The position numbers and the translations under genes were made by a program. The notes beneath the pieces are model-generated. The model did not search any database, was not told the origin of the DNA, and was given only the letters and a program-made list of their open reading frames with translations. A stretch of DNA of 64,000 nucleotides, taken from the NCBI GenBank assembly GCA_963665265.2, contig OY762224.2, positions 3,410,001 to 3,474,000 of the forward strand. Reading direction: 5' to 3'. This document shows positions 1 through 8,857 of the stretch, piece by piece (positions within the stretch are counted from its first letter, which is position 1; every line of letters begins with the position of its first letter). Source of the stretch: CAXXHQ01 sp963665265. Its GTDB lineage: Bacteria > Planctomycetota > Planctomycetia > Pirellulales > Thermoguttaceae.

Positions 1-46
1 TTAAACCCGTAAAAGCACACAGAGAATATTATTAAGGAACGCGCAG

Positions 47-394
47 ATGATAATGATTCGAGCGATTATTCGTCCTGAGAAGTCCGACGAGGTGCTAGCC
101 GCGCTGATGTACGCGGGCTTTCCGGCCGTGACGAAGATGGACGTTTACGGACGCGGCAAACAGCGAGGCATGAAAGTCGGCGAGGTCACCTACGACGAGT
201 TGCCGAAAGAAATGCTTTTGACCGTGGTAAAAGACGCGGATAAGGAATTCGTGATTGAAACGATCATGAAGGCCGCGCGAACCGGCAGTAAGGGCGCGTA
301 CGGCGACGGGAAGATTTTCGTCTCGCCGGTTGAAGAAGTTTACACGGTCAGCTCCGGCTCAAAGGAAGTCGACGCGGCGACCGTTCCGGCCTAA
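47..394 (+). CDS. nifI1: Nitrogenase PII-like regulator NifI1
   Basis: This 115-residue protein belongs to the PII (GlnB) family, NifI1 branch. In organisms studied, NifI1 and NifI2 form a complex that senses 2-oxoglutarate and ATP/ADP and switches off nitrogenase by binding the MoFe protein. The N-terminus (MIMIRAIIRPEKSDEV) and the C-terminal GAYGDGKIFVSPVEEVYTV stretch are typical of PII folds. The T-loop differs from GlnB and lacks its uridylylated tyrosine context, as expected of NifI1. ATG at 47 follows an AAGGAA ribosome site at 34-39. nifI2 follows after 52 bp and nifD next; nifH would be expected just upstream of position 1 but is outside the window. The assignment rests on sequence pattern plus position. 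Confidence 0.93.
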   Translation: MIMIRAIIRPEKSDEVLAALMYAGFPAVTKMDVYGRGKQRGMKVGEVTYDELPKEMLLTVVKDADKEFVIETIMKAARTGSKGAYGDGKIFVSPVEEVYTVSSGSKEVDAATVPA

Positions 395-446
395 CGCGCG
401 AGCGTTTTGAAGCCCCCTCGAATCGCACGCAGTAAAGGAACCACCC

Positions 447-827
447 ATGAAAGAAGTTTTCGCGGTCATCCGCATGAACAAAATGAACGACACGAAGCAG
501 GCGTTGGCCGACAAAGGCGTCGCTTCGTTCACGGCTCGCAAGGTGATGGGCCGCGGGAAGGGAAAAGTGGACTATCTTCTGCTTAAAGGAGCGGAAGAGG
601 GTTACGAAGAGGCGATCAATCAACTCGCTCCCGGCCCGAAGTTCATCCCGAAACGCATGATCACCATCGTCGTGAACGACGAAAAAGTGAACGACGTCGT
701 GCAAACGATTATTGAAGTCAACCAGACCGGCCATCCGGGCGACGGAAAGATTTTCGTCCTTCCGGTGTCGGAAACGGTTCGAGTGCGAACCGACGAGCGT
801 AACGAACTGGCCTTAGCCGAAGACTAA
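447..827 (+). CDS. nifI2: Nitrogenase PII-like regulator NifI2
   Basis: This 126-residue PII-family protein is the partner of NifI1. It starts MKEVFAVIRMNKMNDTKQAL, has a T-loop region rich in Lys and Gly (GRGKGKVDYLLL), and ends with the GHPGDGKIFVLPVSETVRVRT strand and loop typical of NifI2. The pair acts in the cytoplasm to inhibit nitrogenase post-translationally when fixed nitrogen is available. An AAGGAA site at about 434-439 precedes the ATG with good spacing. The gene sits between nifI1 and nifD in the order found in methanogens, clostridia and other anaerobes. A 156-bp gap to nifD follows, with no clear terminator, so cotranscription is likely. Confidence 0.93.
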   Translation: MKEVFAVIRMNKMNDTKQALADKGVASFTARKVMGRGKGKVDYLLLKGAEEGYEEAINQLAPGPKFIPKRMITIVVNDEKVNDVVQTIIEVNQTGHPGDGKIFVLPVSETVRVRTDERNELALAED

Positions 828-983
828 GCGTCGTCGCGACTTCGTCGCACTGAGATAAACTTCCCGCGCCGCTCGGCGAACCATGCTAGGCTTCGCCGGG
901 CGGCCGCTCCCCGCAGCCGAATTTTTGAAGAACGGGCCCGGAACGGGCGCCGGGCGAACCCCATAAAGCGAAGGACGACCTCT

Positions 984-2624
984 ATGACCGCCAATCCCAA
1001 TCCCGGCGAAATCAGAGACCAAATAATCAAGAAGTATCCGACGAAGGTCGCGAGAAAACGCACTAAGCAATTTCTCATCAATAAGAAAAAGGACTCGGAC
1101 GACGGTTTAACGATCGTTCCGGAAATTCAAGCGAACGTCCGTACGATTCCCGGAATCATCTCGCAACGCGGATGCACCTACGCCGGATGCAAGGGCGTGG
1201 TTCTCGGTCCGACACGCGACATTGTGAATATCACGCACGGTCCGATCGGCTGCGGATTTTACTCGTGGTTGACGCGAAGAAACCAGACTCGCCCGAATTC
1301 GCCGACCGAAGACAACTTCATGACCTATTGCTTCTCGACCGACATGCAAGAGGATCATATCATCTTCGGCGGCATGAAGAAACTACGAGCGGCGATCCAA
1401 GAGGCGTACGACGTCTTTCATCCGAAGGCGATCGCCGTGTTCTCGACCTGCCCGATCGGATTGATCGGCGACGACGTGCACGCCGTCGCTCGAGAGATGA
1501 AAGAAGCTCTCGGCATCAACGTTTTCGCGTTTAGTTGCGAGGGCTATAAGGGGGTAAGTCAATCGGCCGGGCACCATATCGCGAACAATCAGTTGTTCCG
1601 CCATGTGATCGGCCGGAGCGACAACGCGCCGAAGGGAAAGTTTCGCATGAACGTCCTCGGCGAATACAATATCGGCGGCGACGCCTTCGTGATCGAGAAT
1701 CTGCTGGAACGCATGGGAGTGACGCTCGTCACGACGTTTAGCGGCAACTCGACGGTCGAGGGATTCGAACATAGTTTCCAGGTCGATTTGAACGTGGTGA
1801 TGTGCCATCGCTCGATCAATTACGTTGCCGACATGCTGGAAAAACGCTACGGCATTCCATGGTTCAAAGTGAATTTCATCGGAGCGGAAAGCTCGGCGAA
1901 ATCGCTGCGAAAGATCGCGGAATACTTTGAAGATAAAGAGCTGATCGCGCGAACCGAACAGGTCATCGCCGAAGAAATGGCCGAAGTTCTGAAAGTGCGT
2001 GAGGAGGTTCGCGCTCGCTGCGAAGGCAAAACGGCGATGCTTTTCGTCGGCGGGAGCCGCGCGCATCACTATCAAGACTTGTTCCGCGAGATCGGCATGA
2101 CCGTCGTGGCGGCCGGATACGAGTTCGCCCACCGCGACGACTATGAAGGGCGCAACGTTTTGCCGACGATCAAGGTGGACGCCGACAGCCGCAACATCGA
2201 AGAACTGGACGTTCAACCCGATCCGGAAATGTACAATCCGCGGGTCAGCCCGGAGAAAAAGGCGGAGTTGGCGAAGAAGGGTTTTGAATTCAACGACTAC
2301 CGCGGAATGATGCCGGAAATGAACGAAGGAACGCTCGTCATCGACGACATCAGCCATTACGAATCGCATCGATTGATGGAAATTTATAAGCCGTCGGTGT
2401 TCTGCGCCGGCATCAAGGAGAAATTCGTCATCGAAAAGATGGGAATACCTTGCAAGCAGTTGCACAACTATGACTACGGCGGACCGTACGCCGGATTCCG
2501 CGGCGCGATTAATTTCTATCGCGACATCGATCGCATCGTGAATACGAGCGTTTGGAGCTTCATCGAGGCGCCTTGGGAAAAATCCCGTCGTCCGACCTTG
2601 GAAGCCACTTACGTTCGCGGGTAA
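984..2624 (+). CDS. nifD: Nitrogenase MoFe protein alpha chain NifD
   Basis: This 546-residue subunit carries the FeMo-cofactor site and half of each P-cluster ligand set. P-cluster cysteines are visible at C64, C90 (THGPIGCGFYSW) and C156 (STCPIGLIGDD). The cofactor ligands match C274 (NVVMCHRSINY) and H494 (KQLHNYDYGGPYAGFRG). The SQSAGHHIAN motif at 192-201 supplies the Gln and His near the cofactor. The protein is longer than the proteobacterial type, with roughly 50 extra residues at about 390-445 before the last domain, as in the anaerobe/methanogen branch that goes with NifI regulation. GAAGGA lies ahead of the ATG. nifK follows after 81 bp. All key residues are intact, so an active Mo-nitrogenase is expected. 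Confidence 0.97.
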   Translation: MTANPNPGEIRDQIIKKYPTKVARKRTKQFLINKKKDSDDGLTIVPEIQANVRTIPGIISQRGCTYAGCKGVVLGPTRDIVNITHGPIGCGFYSWLTRRNQTRPNSPTEDNFMTYCFSTDMQEDHIIFGGMKKLRAAIQEAYDVFHPKAIAVFSTCPIGLIGDDVHAVAREMKEALGINVFAFSCEGYKGVSQSAGHHIANNQLFRHVIGRSDNAPKGKFRMNVLGEYNIGGDAFVIENLLERMGVTLVTTFSGNSTVEGFEHSFQVDLNVVMCHRSINYVADMLEKRYGIPWFKVNFIGAESSAKSLRKIAEYFEDKELIARTEQVIAEEMAEVLKVREEVRARCEGKTAMLFVGGSRAHHYQDLFREIGMTVVAAGYEFAHRDDYEGRNVLPTIKVDADSRNIEELDVQPDPEMYNPRVSPEKKAELAKKGFEFNDYRGMMPEMNEGTLVIDDISHYESHRLMEIYKPSVFCAGIKEKFVIEKMGIPCKQLHNYDYGGPYAGFRGAINFYRDIDRIVNTSVWSFIEAPWEKSRRPTLEATYVRG

Positions 2625-2705
2625 AGCCGGCTTACTCGACCGAATCGCCATGGGATTACGGTCGCTGCTGAACATAAATCACATAACCCTTTAAGAGTTC
2701 ATAAT

Positions 2706-4088
2706 ATGTTACTGCGTCACACCACGAAAGACGTCGCCGAACGCCAAGCGTTAACCGTCAATCCGGCGAAGACCTGTCAACCGATCGGAGCCATGTACGC
2801 GGCGCTCGGGGTTCACCGTTGCCTTCCGCACAGCCACGGCTCTCAAGGTTGCTGCTCCTATCACCGCAGCGCTTTGACCCGGCATTATAAGGAGCCGGTT
2901 ATGGCCGCGACCAGTTCGTTCACCGAAGGCTCTTCGGTGTTCGGCGGCCAAGCGAACTTGATGCAAGCGATCGACAACATTTTTGAGATTTACGATCCTG
3001 ACGTCATCGCCGTTCATACGACTTGCTTGTCGGAGACGATCGGCGACGACTTGCCGCAAATCATTAGCAAGGCGAAAGACGAAGGGCACGTTCCGAACGG
3101 AAAATTCGTCATCCACGCGAACACGCCAAGCTATTCCGGCTCGCATGTGACGGGCTTCGGCTCGATGGTCGCCGCGTTCGCGAAAAACTTCGCCGAACCG
3201 TCGAAAGAAAAGAATGCAAGCGTCAATATTTTACCCGGTTGGGTCGATCCGTCGGACATGCGGGAAATCAAACGCATTTGCGAAGTGATGAAAGTTCCTT
3301 ACACGATGCTACCGGACACGTCCGGCGTGTTGGACTGTCCGCAGACCGGCAAGATGGAAATGTATCCGAAGGGCGGCACGACCCTGGAGCAGATTCGCGG
3401 AATGGGCAAAGCGAAAAAAACGATCGCCTTGGGCCCGACTACTTCAGGCCCGGCGGCGAAATTGCTCGACCAGAAATGCAAAGTGCCCTGCGAAATCATG
3501 GATATTCCGTACGGCCTGCACGCTACGGACCGCTTCGTCGATATGTTACGGAAAACCGCCCATGTGCCCGTTCCGGCCGAGTTAATGGAGGAGCGAGGAC
3601 GCCTGATCGACTTGATTACCGATATGCACGCGTACTTCTATCGGAAGAAGGTTTCGCTGTGGGGCGATCCGGATCAGTTAGTTCCGCTCACGGAGTTCTT
3701 TTGCGACATCGACATGCTTCCGATTCATATCGTTACCGGCACGCCGGGCAAGCGGTTCGACTCGGACATTGAAAATGCTTTGCAGGGCCGAGTTCCCGGC
3801 GTGAAATATCGTCAAGGCTCGTGCGCCGACATGTTCCTCATGCACCAATGGATTAAAAACGAAAAACCGGACTTGCTAATCGGCAACACCTACGGCAAGT
3901 ACATAGCGCGTGACGAAGGAATTCCGTTCGTTCGACATGGCTTCCCGATAATGGATCGCGTCGGGCATCAATATTTCCCGACAGTGGGATATCGCGGCGC
4001 GATTCGCCTCTTAGAGATGATTCTGAACGCGTTGTTGGATCATAAGGACCGAACATCGCCGGAAGAAAGTTTTGAGTTGGTCATGTAA
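2706..4088 (+). CDS. nifK: Nitrogenase MoFe protein beta chain NifK
   Basis: This 460-residue beta subunit completes the MoFe protein heterotetramer and supplies the other P-cluster ligands: C24 (KTCQPIGA), C49 (GSQGCCSYHR) and C107 (HTTCLSETIGDD). The protein lacks the roughly 45-residue N-terminal extension of Azotobacter-type NifK, which fits the short NifK of NifI-containing clusters. An extra cysteine (C50) follows the second ligand. The C-terminal half has the usual nitrogenase component 1 fold motifs such as GNTYGKYIARDEGIPFVRHGFPI. It lies 81 bp after nifD and ends before a strong hairpin and a 149-bp gap to nifE. Confidence 0.97.
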   Translation: MLLRHTTKDVAERQALTVNPAKTCQPIGAMYAALGVHRCLPHSHGSQGCCSYHRSALTRHYKEPVMAATSSFTEGSSVFGGQANLMQAIDNIFEIYDPDVIAVHTTCLSETIGDDLPQIISKAKDEGHVPNGKFVIHANTPSYSGSHVTGFGSMVAAFAKNFAEPSKEKNASVNILPGWVDPSDMREIKRICEVMKVPYTMLPDTSGVLDCPQTGKMEMYPKGGTTLEQIRGMGKAKKTIALGPTTSGPAAKLLDQKCKVPCEIMDIPYGLHATDRFVDMLRKTAHVPVPAELMEERGRLIDLITDMHAYFYRKKVSLWGDPDQLVPLTEFFCDIDMLPIHIVTGTPGKRFDSDIENALQGRVPGVKYRQGSCADMFLMHQWIKNEKPDLLIGNTYGKYIARDEGIPFVRHGFPIMDRVGHQYFPTVGYRGAIRLLEMILNALLDHKDRTSPEESFELVM

Positions 4089-4104
4089 CCGCTCGACGCG
4101 TCAC

Positions 4105-4131
4105 GGCGGGACGTCTCCCCAACGTCCCGCC
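4105..4131 (+). other. Perfect hairpin between nifK and nifE
   Basis: A 10-bp perfect stem (4105-4114 with 4122-4131) closes a 7-base loop, 16 bases after the nifK stop. No T-run follows, so it is not a standard intrinsic terminator. Hairpins at this position in nif operons can protect the upstream nitrogenase mRNA or lower expression of the downstream biosynthetic genes; that role here is inferred. Confidence 0.6.
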
Positions 4132-4237
4132 GAACGGTCGCAGCGGCGCCCTTTTAACGCGTCTTCACCGCCAATGACCGTTTCGCTTCGCGACGAGCAT
4201 TGGTCGCGTCGGCGCCAACAACGCAAAGACCGATATC

Positions 4238-5608
4238 ATGTCCGCCATCCCGCCGATTGACATTCTTGATGCGCGCCGCGATCAAATTATGACCGGCGGC
4301 GCTTCCCGCACGATCTCCTGCGAAAAGCAAAGCGTGGCAGGCTCGGTGAGCCAACGAGCCTGCGTGTTTTGCGGATCGCGGGTCGTTCTTTACCCGATCA
4401 CCGACGCCTTGCACGTCGTGCATGGCCCCATCGGTTGTGCGGCCTATACCTGGGACATCCGCGGAGCGCTTTCGTCTGGCCCGTCAATCAACCGACTAAG
4501 CTTCTCGACCGATCTACGCGAGAAGGACGTGATCTACGGCGGCGAAAAGAAACTCTATCAATCGTTGATCGAACTGATCGATCAACACAAACCTGCCTCC
4601 GCCTTCGTTTACTCAACCTGCATCGTGGGGCTTATCGGCGACGACGTGCAAGCCGTCTGCAAACGAGTGGCGGCGGAAAAGGGCATTCCGGTCCTCTCCG
4701 TCGACTCCGAAGGCTTCAAAGGAACGAAAAAAGACGGATACCGCGCCGCCTGCGAGACGTTATTCAAGCTAATCGGAACGGGCGATGTCTCGGACATGCC
4801 GAAAAACGGCATAAACATTCTGGGCGATTTCAATCTCGCCGGCGAAACGTGGATTATCGCGGACTATTACAAGCGGATGGGCGTTCCCGTCACTGCTACC
4901 TTAACCGGTGACGCTCGCATCGAGACCGTTCGCAAAGCGCACGGCGCGGCGCTGAACGTCGTGCAATGCACCGGTTCGATGATTCAATTGGCCAAGATGA
5001 TGGAGGAGAAATACGGAATACCGTATATTCGCGTCTCGTACTTCGGAATCGAAGACATGTCGAAGGCCCTTTACGACGTGGCCGATCACTTCGGCGACGC
5101 AGCGATCCGCCGAAGCGCCGAAAGCTTAGTGCGCGACGAGGTAACCCGAATCATGCCCGCCTTGCATGGTTATCGCAGGGCGTTGCAAGGAAAGAAGGCT
5201 GCCGTCTATACCGGCGGGGCCTTCAAGGCTTTTTCGTTGGTTCGATCGCTGCGAACGCTCGGCATGAAGACTGTCATCGTCGGCTCTCAAACCGGCAACA
5301 AAGACGACTATAAATTACTCGGCGAATTGTGCGACGACGACGCGATTATCATCGACGACACGAATCCGTTGGAATTGGTCCGGTTTTTGCAGGAAAAAGA
5401 AGCGGACCTGCTGATCGGCGGCGTAAAAGAACGCCCGATCGCTTACAAACTTGGAATCGGCTTCTGCGATCATAACCATGAGCGTAAACAACCGCTGGCA
5501 GGCTTCGAGGGAATGCTGAACTTCGCGAAAGAAGTCCATTCATCGTGCTTGAGTCCCGTTTGGCAATTCGCAGCGAGAAAAAATCGCAGCGAACAAAACG
5601 ACTACTAA
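4238..5608 (+). CDS. nifE: FeMo-cofactor scaffold subunit NifE
   Basis: This 456-residue protein pairs with NifN as the scaffold on which the NifB cofactor is matured to FeMo-co. It resembles NifD: cysteines at C42 (and C45), C67 (HGPIGCAAYTW) and C128 (STCIVGLIGDD) match the cluster ligands, and C244 (NVVQCTGSMIQLAK) matches the residue that holds the cofactor precursor. The NifD histidine ligand is not conserved at the C-terminus, where NIFE-type DHNHERKQPLAGFEGM is found instead. The ATG at 4238 has only a weak ribosome site. nifN begins about 10-25 bp after the stop. Confidence 0.95.
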   Translation: MSAIPPIDILDARRDQIMTGGASRTISCEKQSVAGSVSQRACVFCGSRVVLYPITDALHVVHGPIGCAAYTWDIRGALSSGPSINRLSFSTDLREKDVIYGGEKKLYQSLIELIDQHKPASAFVYSTCIVGLIGDDVQAVCKRVAAEKGIPVLSVDSEGFKGTKKDGYRAACETLFKLIGTGDVSDMPKNGINILGDFNLAGETWIIADYYKRMGVPVTATLTGDARIETVRKAHGAALNVVQCTGSMIQLAKMMEEKYGIPYIRVSYFGIEDMSKALYDVADHFGDAAIRRSAESLVRDEVTRIMPALHGYRRALQGKKAAVYTGGAFKAFSLVRSLRTLGMKTVIVGSQTGNKDDYKLLGELCDDDAIIIDDTNPLELVRFLQEKEADLLIGGVKERPIAYKLGIGFCDHNHERKQPLAGFEGMLNFAKEVHSSCLSPVWQFAARKNRSEQNDY

Positions 5609-5633
5609 AACAACTAAGATGGCGAGGCAAGCG

Positions 5634-7055
5634 ATGATTCTTAACACGAAGATGACGAATTCGCACGCTTCCGCGCGAAACGCTTGCAAGCTTTGCGCGC
5701 CGCTGGGCGCCAGCTTGGCGTTTTCAGGCGTCGAAGGGGCAATCACCGTTTTACACGGGTCGCAAGGCTGCTCGACCTACATTCGACGTTATCTTATCAG
5801 TCATTTCAAAGAACCGATCGACATCGCCTCGTCAAGTTTTAGCGAGGCGACGACGATTTTCGGCGGAAAAGAAAATCTTCGCACGGCGTTGAAGAACGTC
5901 ATTCGGCAATACCATCCGAAGATAATCGGCGTGGCGACGACCTGCTTAGCCGAGACCATCGGCGAAGACTTGCATACGATGCTCAAAGATTTTCGCATCG
6001 AGGAGCCGGAGTTTGATTGGCCGATTTTGGTCCCGGTGAGCACGCCGAGTTATCGAGACACGCATGCCGAAGGATTTCGCCGAACGACGCGAGAGATCAT
6101 CGAAGCGATTGCTGCGCCGACGATTCGCCATCAAGGAATCAACGTCTTTCCGAGCGTGGCGTCGCCGGCCGACTTACAACATCTAAAAGAGATTTGCGCG
6201 GATTTCGGATTGCAAACGCTATTGCTTCCGGATTATAGCGAAACGCTGGACGGTCCGACGAGGTCGGAATACTTTCCGATCGCGCCAGGCGGAGCGAAGA
6301 TTCCATCGGCGAAGGTTTGCGCCGGCGCGCGAGCCTCGATTGACTTCGGCGACGACTCTACGGTTGAGGAGACGGCCGGCACGTTTCTAGAAAAGAAATA
6401 TGGCGTTACGAGAAAGGCCTTGGAATGGCCGATCGGCATTCGACGAACCGACGCTTTCCTGCGCGTCTTGGAGCGGTTGGCGGATCGCGATATGCCGGAG
6501 AAATATTATGAGGAACGCGGTCGACTGGTTGACGCCTACATCGACGCGCATAAATATGCCTTCGGTCGTCGAGCGGTGGTTTACGGCGATCCGGACTTAG
6601 TGGTCGGACTCACCTCGTTTCTGCGAGAAATTGGCGTTATGCCGGTTCTCTGCGCGACGGGCGCTGAGCCAAAAAACTTGGCCAAGCGAATTGCGGCGAC
6701 GGCTATGTCGGCAGTTCCGCACAAACAGGCGGAGGCGCTCGACGAATCGCTCGACGCGTATTCCACCGACCTGCCTGAACCGACGGTTCTCGAGGGAGTT
6801 GATTTCATGGACATCGAGGAGCATGCGACGGCTTTGAAGCCGCACATCCTAATCGGCAGTAGCAAAGGCTACGGGATGTCGAAGCGACTGAAGGCGCCGT
6901 TGGTGCGCGTCGGATTCCCGGTGCACGATCGAATCGGAGGCGGAAGAATTCTGCACGTCGGCTATCGCGGCGCGCAACAACTGTTCGACGTGGTAATAAA
7001 CGCCTTGATCGAGGCCGAGCAAGATGCGAATCCGGTCGGTTATTCATACATGTAA
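5634..7055 (+). CDS. nifN: FeMo-cofactor scaffold subunit NifN
   Basis: This NifK-like partner of NifE is about 473 residues long. Cluster ligands are visible as KLCAPLGA (C21), GSQGCSTYIRR (C46) and ATTCLAETIGED (C104). The C-terminus keeps the HDRIGGGRILHVGYRGA element of the NifK/NifN family. I chose the ATG at 5634 because GAGG lies 7 bases ahead of it; an in-frame ATG at 5619 would add five residues but has no good ribosome site. The residues around 240-265 and 350-400 (after a DLPEPTVLEGVDF stretch) look like short insertions. It follows nifE closely and precedes nifB by 111 bp. Confidence 0.93.
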   Translation: MILNTKMTNSHASARNACKLCAPLGASLAFSGVEGAITVLHGSQGCSTYIRRYLISHFKEPIDIASSSFSEATTIFGGKENLRTALKNVIRQYHPKIIGVATTCLAETIGEDLHTMLKDFRIEEPEFDWPILVPVSTPSYRDTHAEGFRRTTREIIEAIAAPTIRHQGINVFPSVASPADLQHLKEICADFGLQTLLLPDYSETLDGPTRSEYFPIAPGGAKIPSAKVCAGARASIDFGDDSTVEETAGTFLEKKYGVTRKALEWPIGIRRTDAFLRVLERLADRDMPEKYYEERGRLVDAYIDAHKYAFGRRAVVYGDPDLVVGLTSFLREIGVMPVLCATGAEPKNLAKRIAATAMSAVPHKQAEALDESLDAYSTDLPEPTVLEGVDFMDIEEHATALKPHILIGSSKGYGMSKRLKAPLVRVGFPVHDRIGGGRILHVGYRGAQQLFDVVINALIEAEQDANPVGYSYM

Positions 7056-7166
7056 CGGAACGGGCGTCGCCGTCCGACGATCGGCGACGGATTATCGACG
7101 CAGACGACGCGTCGCACATGGAATCGCATACGCAGAGAGAAACCCATAGCAGCGAGGACGACGATT

Positions 7167-8435
7167 ATGCCGCTTGACGTTAGCCAACATCCCTGTTTCA
7201 ACTCCGACGTTCGTCATAAGGTCGCTCGCGTCCATTTGCCCGTCGCGCCGCTGTGCAATATTCAGTGCAAGTTTTGCAATCGCCGCTACGACTGCGCGAA
7301 CGAAAGCCGCCCCGGCGTAACGAGCGTCGTTCTTTCGCCGGGCCAAGCGCTTTATTACCTCGACAACTTAATGGAGAAAACGCCGGAGATCAAAGTGGTC
7401 GGCATCGCCGGCCCGGGCGATCCTTTCGCAAACGTCAAAGAGACGATGGAGACGTTACGACTAGTACGAAAACATTATCCGTCGATGTTGCTTTGCGTCG
7501 CTTCGAACGGTTTGCAAACTGCCGCTTACGCGGAGGAGTTGGCCGAACTCGAAGTTAGCCACGTTACGTTGACGATCAACGCCGTCGATCCGGAAATCGG
7601 CGCGAATATTTACGCTTGGGTCCGCGACGGCAAACGCATCTATCGCGGAGTCGATGGAGCGAGCTTGCTTTTGGAACGTCAGACCGCCGCCGTGAAAGCG
7701 CTAGCCTCGCGCGGCGTGACCGTAAAAGTAAACGCCATCGTGGTGCCTGGCGTGAACGACGGGCATATCTCTGCGATCGCGCAAAGCGTTAGCGAATGGG
7801 GCGCCTCGATTCTCAACGCCATTCCGCTCTATCCCGTCGCTGGGACGGAATTCGGAGATATTCCCACGCCCACGCCCGAGTCGATGAAAGAGCTTCGCGG
7901 CGAGTTACGCCAGTACCTTCCGCAAATGGAGCATTGCACGCGATGCAGGGCCGACGCCGTCGGCTTGCTGGGAGCGGCCCCAAATCCCGAACATTTGATT
8001 CAATTGGAGAAGGCGGCTTCGCAACCGATAAATCCGCAAGAGCAACGACCGTATGTGGCCGTCGCCAGTCGAGAAGGAATGTTGGTGAACATGCACTTGG
8101 GCGAGGCGGATAAGTTTTACATCTACGGCGAGGAAAAAGGTCGGTATCAACTCATGGCCTCGCGAGCGGCGCCCGCGCCTGGAGGCGGAAATGAACGTTG
8201 GAACGATTTGGCCGACTCGCTTAAAGATTGCCGCGCGGTTCTGGCCGCCAGCGCGGGAAAGACTCCAAGCATGGTTTTAGAACAACGCGGCCTTCGCGTC
8301 GTGATGATGGAAGGGTTGATCGAGGAAGGACTCGACGCCGTTTATCGCAATTTGCCGATTCGGGCCCCGCTTCGCAAAGAGCACGCTTGCGGATCGGGCG
8401 CCAGTTGCGGCGGCAACGGCATGGGCTGCATGTAA
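7167..8435 (+). CDS. nifB: NifB radical SAM cofactor synthase with fused NifX-like domain
   Basis: This 422-residue protein makes NifB-co, the 8Fe-9S-C precursor of FeMo-co, by radical SAM chemistry. The radical SAM cysteines are C30, C34 and C37 (CNIQCKFC), followed by the NifB signature around NRRYDCANESRPGV. The GIAGPGDPFAN motif lies at 79-89, and C257/C260 (HCTRCRADAVG) are conserved NifB residues. From about 294 the protein continues into a NifX/NafY-like cofactor-binding domain (MLVNMHLGEADKFYIYG), then a short Cys/Gly tail (CGSGASCGGNGMGC). Such NifB-NifX fusions are common in bacteria, whereas methanogen NifB is usually the SAM domain alone. GAGGA at 7154-7158 sets the start. Confidence 0.96.
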   Translation: MPLDVSQHPCFNSDVRHKVARVHLPVAPLCNIQCKFCNRRYDCANESRPGVTSVVLSPGQALYYLDNLMEKTPEIKVVGIAGPGDPFANVKETMETLRLVRKHYPSMLLCVASNGLQTAAYAEELAELEVSHVTLTINAVDPEIGANIYAWVRDGKRIYRGVDGASLLLERQTAAVKALASRGVTVKVNAIVVPGVNDGHISAIAQSVSEWGASILNAIPLYPVAGTEFGDIPTPTPESMKELRGELRQYLPQMEHCTRCRADAVGLLGAAPNPEHLIQLEKAASQPINPQEQRPYVAVASREGMLVNMHLGEADKFYIYGEEKGRYQLMASRAAPAPGGGNERWNDLADSLKDCRAVLAASAGKTPSMVLEQRGLRVVMMEGLIEEGLDAVYRNLPIRAPLRKEHACGSGASCGGNGMGCM

Positions 8436-8510
8436 CTTTGCCTTGCGAATCGTTGAAAGCTGAAAATACCCGTTAGCGCTACCTTATTCCTTACCGGGAG
8501 ATATTGAGAG

Positions 8511-8813
8511 ATGCACAAACCGCAATACCACTTGTTTCTTTGCAACAGCTTCCGCATGAACGGGGAGCCGCAAGGCGTTTGCAATAAGAAAGATGCTCCG
8601 CAGTTACTGCAATATCTACAGACCGAGGCGGGCGACCGCGGCTTGGACGTCGTCGTTTCCACGACTTGTTGCTTGAACGTCTGCGAAAAAGGACCGATCT
8701 TGATCGTCTATCCGAACGCATGGTGGTATCACGGCGTGACTGAAGAGAAGATCGACGAGATTTTGGACGCCTTGGAAAAAGACGAACCGGTTGAAGAATA
8801 TTTATTAGCCTGA
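8511..8813 (+). CDS. Thioredoxin-like [2Fe-2S] ferredoxin
   Basis: This 100-residue protein has the cysteine pattern of thioredoxin-fold [2Fe-2S] ferredoxins: C11, C24, C54 and C58, in CNSF...GVC and CLNVCEKGP. This family includes the Azotobacter Shethna-type protein and the Aquifex Fd. Such ferredoxins are often encoded in nif clusters and may carry electrons for cofactor assembly or protect nitrogenase; the exact role here is not shown. GGGAG precedes the ATG. It lies 75 bp after nifB and 44 bp before nifV on the same strand, so it is probably part of the operon. Confidence 0.9.
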   Translation: MHKPQYHLFLCNSFRMNGEPQGVCNKKDAPQLLQYLQTEAGDRGLDVVVSTTCCLNVCEKGPILIVYPNAWWYHGVTEEKIDEILDALEKDEPVEEYLLA

Positions 8814-8857
8814 TTTGAAATAAGGCTTCACTTTTTGTTTTCGGAAGGGAAAAACCG

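Noticed and set aside
1383..2675. 430-codon open frame on the minus strand across nifD
   Set aside because: It lies fully over nifD, which has all catalytic residues; the frame is open because of codon bias.
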